NCBI GenBank assembly: GCA_021790075.1
Contig: JAJYIN010000021.1
Location: 1 to 16,444 of the forward strand
DNA: 16,444 nucleotides
Direction: 5' to 3'
From: Actinomycetes bacterium
GTDB taxonomy: Bacteria > Actinomycetota > Thermoleophilia > BMS3ABIN01
Position 1 is the stretch's first letter. Every line of letters begins with the position of its first letter. The position numbers were made by a program, and so were the translations under genes. Positions 6,681 to 12,620 of this stretch are shown piece after piece. Below the pieces are notes generated by a model that was given only the letters and a program-made list of their open reading frames with translations, did no database searches and was not told the origin of the DNA.

Positions 6681-8084
6681 TCAGCCGGCCTTGCGGAGGG
6701 CAAGCATCATTTCCTTTATTTCCTCTGCCGCCCAGCCGGCCGCCTCGGAAATGGTCGGGTGGATATGCACTGCCTGGGGACGCGCCAAAGCGTCCACTTT
6801 AAGATCGGACCCGATTGCGATAACCGCCTCATGGATGACCATGTCGGCGCCGGCGCCAATGATCGAAGCTCCCATAAGCTTTCTCGTTAGCCGGTCGGCG
6901 ACCAGTTTGACGGTGCCCCGTGTCTCCCCCATAGCAACGGCGCGGCCCAGATCGCTATAAGGATAATGCCCGACCACAACGTCATGACCGCGCGCACGGG
7001 CGGCCGCTTCGCTGACGCCTGCACTGGCAACCGGAGGATCGGTGAATACCGCTCTGGGCACGACACGGGAATCGGCGCGTTGCCAGTGCGGCTCTTCTGT
7101 GGTGGAATTATGGCCGGCTATCTCACCCTCGTAAGAAGCCATGTGGGCCAGCATGGGTTCTCCGGTGACATCGCCGCAGGCCCATATATGTGGTTGTGAG
7201 GTCCTGAGCCGGTTGTCAACCGCCAGCACGCCGTCGTTGGCCTCAATGCCTGCCGCCGGCAGATTCAGACCCTCCAACTGCGGCCGCCTGCCGGTCGCGA
7301 CCAGGATCTCATCTGCCGAAAGCACGGCGCTCCTGCCGTCCACTTCGTAACGGACGGTCTTCTCACCTCCGGGGAGACCGGACACCTGGGTGACAGTGGC
7401 GCCCGTGATGCATTCAATATCCTCATCGATGAAAGCTTCCCGGAGGATGGCGGCAATTTCCGGGTCTTCACTGCCAAGCAACTGGGGCAGCATCTCGATG
7501 ATTGTTACGCCGGTTCCCAGGCGGGCGTAAATCTGCGCCAGCTCGCAGCCCACCGCCGAGCCTCCGATGACGATCATCTGCCGGGGGTGCCGGTCGGGAA
7601 ACAGAGCTTCGTCACTGGTCCAGAAGCCCGTCTGCGCGAGGCCGGGAATGGAGGGCACGCTGGGAACGGAACCGGTGGCAATGATGAACTTCGACGCCTC
7701 AATCTCGCCATTGTCAGTGGTTACCCGGTGGGGAGAGGTGAACCAGGCCCGGGTGTGAAGGAAATCGACACCCTGCTCAGCCAGGCTCTGCTCTTCGCCG
7801 GAGAGGCTCTCCACGATTCTGTCCTTGCGTTCAAAGACAGCCTTGAAGTCGGGTATCACCGGGACCGCGGCAAGACCGAATTCCGGGAAACGGCGGCCCA
7901 GATGCGCTATTTCTGCGGACCTGACCAATGCCTTCACGGGCACGCAACCGCGGTTCAGTCAGGTTCCACCCGCCTTGCCTCCTTCAGCCAGCGCCACGCT
8001 GGCGCCGCTGGCAGCAGCCTTTTTGGCCGCGTTCATGCCGGCGGTGCCGCCGCCGATGACCAGAACGTCATAACGCTCTTTCAT
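6681..8084 (-). CDS. Dihydrolipoamide dehydrogenase/MerA-like flavoprotein with Sec42 at the redox centre
   Basis: Read through the TGA at 7959-7961, this gene encodes 467 residues, the normal length of class I pyridine nucleotide-disulfide oxidoreductases. The N-terminal FAD motif is VLVIGGGTAGMNAAKKAA (8-25). The redox motif reads GGT-U-LNRG-C-VPVKAL, with Sec42 and Cys47 at the exact CxxxxC spacing. The NAD(P) motif IGGSAVGCE is at 173-181, followed by ILVATGRRP and the second FAD motif WACGDVTGEPML. The C-terminal catalytic HIHPTISE (440-447) provides the His-Glu pair. No MerA C-terminal Cys pair or heavy-metal domain is present. Dihydrolipoamide is a plausible substrate, given the lipoyl carrier gene in the same cluster. 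ATG 8084 has a weak ribosome site but is the natural Rossmann start. Frame is kept across the UGA, so a frameshift is excluded; a nonsense pseudogene is the remaining alternative. Confidence 0.85.
7920..7958 (-). promoter_or_regulatory. SECIS-like hairpin of the flavoprotein selenoprotein
   Basis: Starting directly after the UGA, CUGAACC pairs with GGUCAG (one bulged A). An inner stem GUGCC/GGCAU (one G-U pair) closes a CGUGAA loop lying 21-26 nt after the UGA. The loop has G at its second position. Spacing and loop G fit bacterial SECIS rules, but the large one-sided internal loop makes it weaker than the HesB example. Folded by eye. Confidence 0.45.
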
Positions 8085-8282
8085 ACCACTGTTGTACCCG
8101 GGGAAACGATAGGCAAACAGGACGGCGCGCAGTGTGAGCGGCTTGTCAAGTGACACCAACTTTCCCGAAGTTAGGTGACAGCAACTTTCCCGCACCCGGC
8201 ATGGGGTTTACTCCAAGAGAATCGCGGAAAGAAAAGGCACAGGGAATCCTGGATGCTCAGAAAGCGGAAGCAGGAGAATGAG
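8085..8282. other. 198-bp gap between the flavoprotein and DsrE genes with a direct repeat
   Basis: No gene is supported here. The stretch holds two copies of GTGACA(C/G)CAACTTTCCCG at 8150-8167 and 8175-8192, 25 bp apart with one mismatch, described separately. A TTGACA hexamer on the minus strand (8144-8149) abuts the repeat without a convincing -10. The gap is unusually long for genes otherwise arranged as one cluster, which suggests an inserted or remnant sequence. Confidence 0.5.
8150..8192. repeat. Tandem 18-bp direct repeats, possible transposon-end remnant
   Basis: The two 18-bp copies (one mismatch, 7-bp spacer) contain TGACA and AACTTTCCCG. Several insertion sequences, including IS21-type elements, carry repeated short motifs of this look near their ends. 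No transposase gene or opposite end is in the window, so a solo end or scar is the most that can be said. Regulatory direct repeats are an alternative. Confidence 0.4.
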
Positions 8283-8660
8283 CTAGAAATACATCACGCG
8301 ATCGACCTCGAGGGTAAGGTCGATGATGGCCGCCGCGCCCCGCATCTCACAGCCGTCGATGAGGTCGTCGATGCCGAGGCCTTCAGCTTCCAGAGCCTGG
8401 GCGCAGACCAGAAAATTGACGCCTGACTTTCGCGCCCGGTGCAGCCAGGTGGCCAGCGTGACCCCGCTCCCTGGAACCAGCTCGATGGCGTCGCCCGCGC
8501 CTCTCGTCAGTTGCGTAACGCCTTCCATCGTAAACCACAGATATACCTTCATGTCCATGGCGGCGGCGGTGGTGGCAAGGTAAAGGGGCGCATAAGTGCG
8601 CTTGGGCTCCCTGAGCCCGCTGGTCTGCATGATGAGGATGGATTGATCTCCCTCTGGCAT
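8283..8660 (-). CDS. DsrE-family sulfur-carrier-like protein
   Basis: This 125-residue protein has the DsrE/DsrF-like fold: a beta-strand opening QSILIMQTSGLREPKRTYAP, an alanine-rich helix, then VYLWFTMEGV. A likely sulfur-accepting Cys86 is in the segment SGVNFLVCAQALEAEGL (79-95), and C104 lies in DGCEMRGAAAIID. DsrE-like proteins relay persulfide sulfur between TusA, rhodaneses and client enzymes. The ATG at 8658-8660 has AAAGGAG six nt upstream, so the longer frame to 8702 is rejected. The gene heads a minus-strand cluster with the flavoprotein selenoprotein, although a 198-bp gap separates them. Confidence 0.85.
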   Translation of the reverse strand: MPEGDQSILIMQTSGLREPKRTYAPLYLATTAAAMDMKVYLWFTMEGVTQLTRGAGDAIELVPGSGVTLATWLHRARKSGVNFLVCAQALEAEGLGIDDLIDGCEMRGAAAIIDLTLEVDRVMYF

Positions 8661-8719
8661 GACGGCTCCTTTGGAGGTCAGGAAGAACCCACCGGCGGTC
8701 AAGCGATTGATGCTTTTTT

Positions 8720-8748
8720 ATTATCTTCCTAATGTTTCCGAAGCGCAA
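8720..8748 (-). promoter_or_regulatory. Candidate sigma-70-type promoter of the DsrE cluster
   Basis: On the minus strand TTGCGC (8743-8748) and GATAAT (8720-8725) are separated by exactly 17 nt. The predicted start near 8713 leaves a leader of about 50 nt before the ATG. The -10 matches consensus at five of six bases; the -35 only at three. Confidence 0.45.
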
Positions 8749-8752
8749 CGGG

Positions 8753-8764
8753 TTTGTCGACAAA
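8753..8764. promoter_or_regulatory. Perfect 12-bp palindrome in the divergent DsrE/FmdE region
   Basis: TTTGTCGACAAA is a perfect palindrome just upstream of the candidate -35 of the DsrE gene, within the 237-bp divergent region. Its size and position suit a dimeric regulator site. No regulator can be assigned. Confidence 0.35.
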
Positions 8765-8807
8765 GGGTGCGGAGTCACCCGCGGGTCGAATACTGTGACA
8801 CACGTCA

Positions 8808-8854
8808 TTCCCGGTTTTGACCAGCCTCATGGAGCATTTCCCGGTTTTCGGGAA
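8808..8854. promoter_or_regulatory. TTCCCGGTTTT direct repeats and hairpin upstream of the FmdE-like gene
   Basis: TTCCCGGTTTT occurs at 8808-8818 and 8838-8848, exactly 30 bp apart (about three helical turns). The second copy also forms the inverted repeat TTCCCG-GTTTT-CGGGAA (8838-8854). It ends 43 nt before the ATG. This could be an operator pair or a leader hairpin. Confidence 0.35.
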
Positions 8855-8897
8855 TTATTGAAGTATATGCATCTTGAGAAAGCGAGGAGGCAATGCA

Positions 8898-9557
8898 ATG
8901 AGTTCCGGTCCGGGTGAGGAGACGGCGCAATTTCGAGAGTCTTTGAGGAATGTAACGCCGCTGCGCCTCCACGAGCCCCTGGCAGCGGCGCTGGGTGCCC
9001 TTGTGGACGGTGATATCGTCGAGTTCGAGCTTACCGACGTGGTGAAAGCGGCCGGCCACGCCTGTCCATCGGTTACCGGAGCGTATCTCGCGGTCAGGGA
9101 AGCGCTGGCGCGCCTGTATGGCGATGAGACGCCTGTGCGCGGCGGGATTGGCGTAGTCGTTTACGGGGAACCGGACGAAGGGGCGTACGGGGTCATGTCC
9201 CAGGTGATGGGGATGATCACCGGAGCTGCGCCCGACACTGGCTTCAAGGGTCTGGGTCCGCTGTACCGGCGCCAGGGCCTGCTTGAGTTCAGCCGCGAGA
9301 AACCCGACCCGGAGGCAGCCTGTTTCCTCTTTTTTCGCCTGGACACCGGCAGGTCGGCGCTGGTTAGATTCCGGCCCTGGAACATCCCCTTCTCGCCGGA
9401 GAAGGCTGCCAGGCTGGCGCAGCTGATGGAGAAGGTCCTGGCGGGGACCGCTGAGGTGGCAGAACGGCACGAATTCGGGGAGTTGTGGCAGGCAAAGGTT
9501 ACGGGGATGCTGGCCGGGGACCGGATGGAGGACTGGCTCACAGTGGAGGAGGCGTGA
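8898..9557 (+). CDS. FmdE-like protein
   Basis: This 219-residue protein resembles FmdE, annotated as formylmethanofuran dehydrogenase subunit E but widespread in bacteria and archaea without methanogenesis. The landmark is VVKAAGHACPSVTGAYLAVR (48-67), where H54 and C56 match the conserved His and Cys of the family. A later stretch VRGGIGVVVYGEPDEGAYG is glycine-rich. The C-terminal zinc-finger of some archaeal FmdE proteins is missing. The ATG at 8898 has GAGGAGG 7 nt upstream. Its stop overlaps the GTG of the YwiC-like gene, so the two are translationally coupled. The function is not established; a redox or molybdenum/tungsten enzyme link is guesswork. Confidence 0.82.
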   Translation: MSSGPGEETAQFRESLRNVTPLRLHEPLAAALGALVDGDIVEFELTDVVKAAGHACPSVTGAYLAVREALARLYGDETPVRGGIGVVVYGEPDEGAYGVMSQVMGMITGAAPDTGFKGLGPLYRRQGLLEFSREKPDPEAACFLFFRLDTGRSALVRFRPWNIPFSPEKAARLAQLMEKVLAGTAEVAERHEFGELWQAKVTGMLAGDRMEDWLTVEEA

Positions 9558-10420
9558 GCCGGGAAGGTCCGCCTTTACCCGGGGAGGACGTGGTTCCGGC
9601 AACGGCAGGCAGGCGTCCAAGGCTGCTGGTGCTGCCCCGGGAGCACGGCGCCTGGGCCATGATGCTGGCGCCATACATTATCGGGGCCGCAGCGGCGGGT
9701 TATTCCTGGCTGCTTTTGCCGGGGTTGGCTGCCGTGCTACTCCTCTTCTTCAGCCGGCCGCCGCTGGCGCTTTTGCTCAAGCGCCGGAGCCGGCCGCGCG
9801 GCCGGGGCGCCAGCGCGCGCCTCTGGCTCAATTTCGCTCTCCCTGCCGCCTCGGGCCTGGGCATTTTCGGCATCCTTACTGTGGCCGGCGGCCTCTGGTG
9901 CCTGCCCGTATTCGGGTGCGCCGGCCTGATCCTCTTTTTCATGCACACGCTGGTGGCTCAGAGAAGCCGAGAACGCTCGGCGGCCGCCGAACTGCTGGGG
10001 ATCGCCATGCTGACCCTGACGGCGCCGCTGGCTGATTACCTGGGACGGGGGTCTCTCACTGGAGAGGCCGCGGCGCTGTGGCTGCTCTGCCTTGCCTATT
10101 TTGGCGCCAGTGTATTTTACGTGAAGATGAAAGTGGCTGCTTCGATTAAACGGGGAACCCGTCTGGAGGCCGGCGGCAGAATGCCGCTGGCCGCGGGAAG
10201 CCTGGTCTACACGATTGCCATGCTGGTGCTGGCGGGCGTGCTCGCGGCATCCGGCTGGGCCCCGCCACTGGTCCTCCTGGCCTACGCGCCGGTTGCCTTT
10301 TACGGCGCCTGGAGCTTCATTTTCTTAGGCCCCCGCCTGAGTATCAAAAGGGAAGGGGCGGTGCAGACGTTACTGGCGCTGTCTTTCACGGGGCTGATGA
10401 TTCTGTCCTACCGGGTGTGA
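9554..10420 (+). CDS. YwiC-like integral membrane protein
   Basis: This 288-residue protein matches the YwiC-like family, named after a Bacillus gene near narK-fnr. The signature LPREHGAWAMMLAP is at about 27-40. The rest is a series of hydrophobic helices starting at about 38, 57, 100, 125, 155, 182, 222, 245 and 270, interrupted by an Arg-rich loop (about 76-90). The GTG start at 9554 lies in a GTGA overlap with the FmdE-like stop and follows GGAGGAGG, so the longer frame beginning at 9485 is not used. The biochemical role is unknown. A strong hairpin follows at 10435-10462. Confidence 0.78.
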   Translation: MSREGPPLPGEDVVPATAGRRPRLLVLPREHGAWAMMLAPYIIGAAAAGYSWLLLPGLAAVLLLFFSRPPLALLLKRRSRPRGRGASARLWLNFALPAASGLGIFGILTVAGGLWCLPVFGCAGLILFFMHTLVAQRSRERSAAAELLGIAMLTLTAPLADYLGRGSLTGEAAALWLLCLAYFGASVFYVKMKVAASIKRGTRLEAGGRMPLAAGSLVYTIAMLVLAGVLAASGWAPPLVLLAYAPVAFYGAWSFIFLGPRLSIKREGAVQTLLALSFTGLMILSYRV

Positions 10421-10434
10421 CCCCTACCACGAAA

Positions 10435-10462
10435 AAAGGGCGGGTATGTTCACCCGCCCTTT
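10435..10462. terminator. Hairpin terminator between convergent genes
   Basis: AAAGGGCGGGT (10435-10445) and ACCCGCCCTTT (10452-10462) form a perfect 11-bp stem with a 6-nt loop. On the minus strand the stem runs into six T residues, a good Rho-independent terminator for the dsrE2-like gene that ends at 10482. On the plus strand only three T follow, so it should end the YwiC-like transcript less efficiently. Confidence 0.85.
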
Positions 10463-10481
10463 ACAAGGTGCGTCAACGGGC

Positions 10482-10949
10482 TCAGAAAGACAATGTGATA
10501 CTGGCTGCTGACGCATAATCCAGGTAGGCCGCCGCCCCTATCGACTCTTCAGCCTCAGGGACTAGGTCCTCCCGTTTGATGCCCATCATAGCCATAGAAG
10601 GTTCACAAGGCCATAGCTTTACTCCACCCTCATGGCAGATTTCGATGAGTTCGGGAATTGTTGGCCAGTTTATCTTCTTAATCATGCTTTTCATCATCGT
10701 GGTTGCCATTGCAGTCATGCCTGGTATCGCACCCACAATGTTTGGCACTGGCATGGGCATGGCCGGATTCGCAAGTGGCGCAACCTTGAGCTTGGCATAC
10801 TTGCTCTTCTTAAGTACGTCTATCCCATACAATGTGAAGAAGATGCCAGCTTCCATATCCATAGTAATTGCGGTACTTGCCAGGATTAACGGCGGATACG
10901 CCATATCCAGCGAACCTTTTGTGGCAATGATTGCTAAACGATCTGCCAT
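10482..10949 (-). CDS. DsrE2-like (DsrE/DsrF/DrsH-like) protein
   Basis: This 155-residue protein belongs to the DsrE2 type of DsrE-like proteins. It opens DRLAIIATKGSLDMAYPPLIL, contains a methionine-rich low-polarity stretch (about 63-90, MPMPVPNIVG and AIPGMTAMATTMM) and ends with a Cys segment GGVKLWPCEPSMAMMGI (108-124). C115 is the likely persulfide-carrying residue, with C105 nearby. DsrE2 proteins often neighbour TusA and are thought to pass persulfide sulfur to or from it. That arrangement is seen here: the ATG is 8 nt after the TusA-like stop. Base composition is visibly less GC-rich than in most flanking genes. A hairpin terminator follows. Confidence 0.88.
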   Translation of the reverse strand: MADRLAIIATKGSLDMAYPPLILASTAITMDMEAGIFFTLYGIDVLKKSKYAKLKVAPLANPAMPMPVPNIVGAIPGMTAMATTMMKSMIKKINWPTIPELIEICHEGGVKLWPCEPSMAMMGIKREDLVPEAEESIGAAAYLDYASAASITLSF

Positions 10950-10957
10950 TTAATTGA

Positions 10958-11212
10958 TCACTTTCCTTTCCGTACGAAGAAGTGGAAAACCTCACCGCCG
11001 TCCTCTTCGCTAAAGCCGAGGAATTCATGGCCGGCCCGCTTGGCCCAGGCCGGCATGTCGCCCTTGGAGCCGGCGTCGGTGCCGATGATCTCCAGCACCT
11101 GGCCAACTTCGATGGAGTCAATGGCCTTCTTGGCCTTGACCACTGGCATCGGGCAGCAGAGGCCTTTCACATCCAGCACTGAATCGGGTTTTACATCTAT
11201 CGTATCTCCCAT
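10958..11212 (-). CDS. tusA: TusA/SirA-like sulfur carrier
   Basis: This 84-residue protein has the TusA fold signature VLDVKGLCCPMPVVKAKKAI (12-31). C20 of the Cys-Pro-x-Pro motif is the persulfide-bearing residue, and C19 precedes it. TusA proteins pass sulfur from desulfurases or rhodaneses to tRNA thiolation, molybdenum cofactor or dissimilatory sulfur enzymes. The ATG 11212 follows GGAGG at short spacing; an in-frame TTG four codons upstream would overlap that site and is not preferred. It forms a two-gene operon with the DsrE2-like gene. The specific sulfur donor and acceptor are not visible. Confidence 0.92.
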   Translation of the reverse strand: MGDTIDVKPDSVLDVKGLCCPMPVVKAKKAIDSIEVGQVLEIIGTDAGSKGDMPAWAKRAGHEFLGFSEEDGGEVFHFFVRKGK

Positions 11213-11359
11213 TGTTCCTCCCAACCGGTTGGTAGTGAATATTGGACGAGCATTTTCAGGAAAAGTTTCAAAACTTCAACCAATATTCATTAACATTATT
11301 ATATAACGATTTTATTATACAATTACAGCGATTGCCCTTCTTGTAACACCTCCCCCGGG
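11213..11359 (-). promoter_or_regulatory. AT-rich leader of tusA-dsrE2 with nested dyads
   Basis: This 147-bp gap is the most AT-rich DNA in the window. On the minus strand it has two perfect TATAAT hexamers (11298-11303 and 11314-11319) without a good -35. It also holds a 10-bp inverted repeat TGAATATTGG/CCAATATTCA (11236-11245 and 11280-11289) and a 14-bp dyad (11263-11276) between those arms. A 12-bp palindrome CCAACCGGTTGG (11221-11232) touches the ribosome site. Together these suggest regulated expression, by protein binding or by leader RNA folding. Confidence 0.45.
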
Positions 11360-12457
11360 TTAGCGGTTTAAAGCTGGAGACCACGGCTCCCGCACGGCTA
11401 AGTAAGTCGCCAGCTGCTTCCTGATGGACTGTATGTCGCCGGTATCGATGACGAGCGGGTTGCTGAGGCCGTTAATAGCGCCGCCGAAGGAGAGGCCGCA
11501 AATGCATTTCCCCTCCATTCCAGGGCAGGCGCAGGCCATGAAGGGACGTCCTGAACCGACGAGCTCGTCCAATGGCAGACCTGCCAGTCCGAAACCGGTT
11601 ATACGGTCATCCTCATCGAACTCCATCCGGTTCCATGAGGCCAAGCCATAGTTTATCAGGAATCGGCCCAGTTGTACGCGTCGGAACTGGCCGGCGGGGC
11701 AGGAATTAGAATCATGAGGATGAAACGGATGCAGGCACGAGACGCCCCCGAGTTCATGAACACGCTGGACGGTTTCCATCATCTGCCGCTCGGTCTCCCC
11801 CAGGCCCGCGATCAGGTGACAGCTGAACCTGCCGCGGCCGAAGGTGGAGGCGGCCCGCTCGAGTTCCAGCCAGTATCGCTGCCAGCGGTGCGGTCCGCCG
11901 ACCCCGGCGCCGCGGTCCCTGTCAAAGAGCTGCGGCGCCGCGGCGGCGACCGCCACCGCCACATGGTCCGCGCCGGCATCCCTGAGCAACTCGAGATCGC
12001 CGCTGTCCATCACCGTTGGATTCAGGAGCAGGGAAACCGGCAAGCCTGGTTCCGCAGTGAGCTGCTCGACCAGCGTTAGCGTATCGTCGACGGCCCGGGG
12101 GTGCGTAACCATCGATATGCACAGCCGTGCCAGACCCTTCTGCTTCCGGGAGGCTGCAATGATCTGCGGAAGCGGATAAACCGGCAAACGGCCGCGCTCC
12201 TGCGCCGGCCCGTCCGCGCCATCGCCGCCATGCCCGAGGCCGCAATAAGAACAGGAGGCCAGGCACCTTTCCGGATAGGCGAGGATGAGGTTGAGACAGC
12301 CGCTGCGCGCGGCCGCGCCCGAATTATCCGGTGTCAGGCCGCAGACCTCAGCAGCTATCGGGCTGAGACGCACATATTCAGGGCTATGGCCCTCATTGCC
12401 GGCAGTGTATTTTCCGATAGCATTCAACATTCGAACGAACCGGTCGGGGTCGTTCAT
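11360..12457 (-). CDS. Radical SAM enzyme, BioB/LipA-like with C-terminal Cys cluster
   Basis: This 365-residue protein has the radical SAM motif CLASCSYCGL, with C65, C69 and C72 in CX3CX2C spacing for the [4Fe-4S] cluster that cleaves S-adenosylmethionine. A second Cys group, C309, C311, C318 and C320 (ACACPGMEGKCICGLSFGG), probably binds an auxiliary cluster, as in sulfur-inserting enzymes. The YCGL context resembles biotin/lipoyl synthase-like proteins. With a lipoyl carrier and a dihydrolipoamide dehydrogenase-like gene nearby, a lipoyl synthase of the LipS1/LipS2 kind is a reasonable idea, but the sequence does not prove it. ATG 12457 lacks a clear ribosome site. A palindrome GAACCGGTTC lies just upstream. 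Confidence 0.8.
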   Translation of the reverse strand: MNDPDRFVRMLNAIGKYTAGNEGHSPEYVRLSPIAAEVCGLTPDNSGAAARSGCLNLILAYPERCLASCSYCGLGHGGDGADGPAQERGRLPVYPLPQIIAASRKQKGLARLCISMVTHPRAVDDTLTLVEQLTAEPGLPVSLLLNPTVMDSGDLELLRDAGADHVAVAVAAAAPQLFDRDRGAGVGGPHRWQRYWLELERAASTFGRGRFSCHLIAGLGETERQMMETVQRVHELGGVSCLHPFHPHDSNSCPAGQFRRVQLGRFLINYGLASWNRMEFDEDDRITGFGLAGLPLDELVGSGRPFMACACPGMEGKCICGLSFGGAINGLSNPLVIDTGDIQSIRKQLATYLAVREPWSPALNR

Positions 12458-12464
12458 CTTAAAC

Positions 12465-12474
12465 GAACCGGTTC
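12465..12474. promoter_or_regulatory. AACCGGTT palindrome upstream of the radical SAM gene
   Basis: GAACCGGTTC is a perfect 10-bp palindrome centred about 12 nt upstream of the ATG. The same AACCGGTT core is centred about 14 nt upstream of tusA (11221-11232). A direct repeat ACGAACCGGT also occurs at 12435-12444 and 12463-12472. A shared repressor site is possible. Confidence 0.35.
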
Positions 12475-12579
12475 AGGGGTGGCATCAACGGCGCCGCCGA
12501 AGACGAATAATTGTAGAACCTGGAGATGGCAACGGCAACCTGGTTTTGATTTTTGCTTTCTGCGGGAAAGGCGCGCTGA

Positions 12580-12585
12580 TATAAT
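12580..12585 (+). promoter_or_regulatory. -10 hexamer for the lipoprotein gene
   Basis: A perfect TATAAT lies 35 nt before the ATG of the lipoprotein gene, and would give a leader of about 29 nt. No good -35 is seen at 16-18 nt upstream. Confidence 0.4.
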
Positions 12586-12620
12586 CTCTGCAGGCAGCAA
12601 AACTTACTGAAGGGATAGTA

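Noticed and set aside
5820..8084. Reassigned genetic code (UGA as Trp or Gly) to explain both in-frame UGA codons
   Set aside because: UGA ends several clearly complete genes here, including larE (844-846), the DUF211 gene (2454-2456), the VIT1-like gene (3065-3067) and the dsrE2-like gene (10482-10484).
5820..8084. Both UGA-interrupted genes as pseudogenes
   Set aside because: Both UGAs fall exactly at catalytic cysteine positions, the frames are otherwise intact, and hairpins of the right spacing follow. Random nonsense mutation twice at such sites is unlikely, though not excluded without the rest of the genome.
6681..8084. Calling the flavoprotein a true mercuric reductase (merA), with arsR as merR/arsR resistance control
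   Set aside because: The C-terminal Cys pair and N-terminal heavy-metal domain of MerA are absent, the regulator has no metal-binding cysteines, and no other mer or ars genes are visible.
10576..10953. Plus-strand open frame that looks like a membrane protein opposite the dsrE2-like gene
   Set aside because: Its hydrophobic look comes from the complement of the Met/Ala/Pro-rich DsrE2 coding sequence, which is clearly the real gene.
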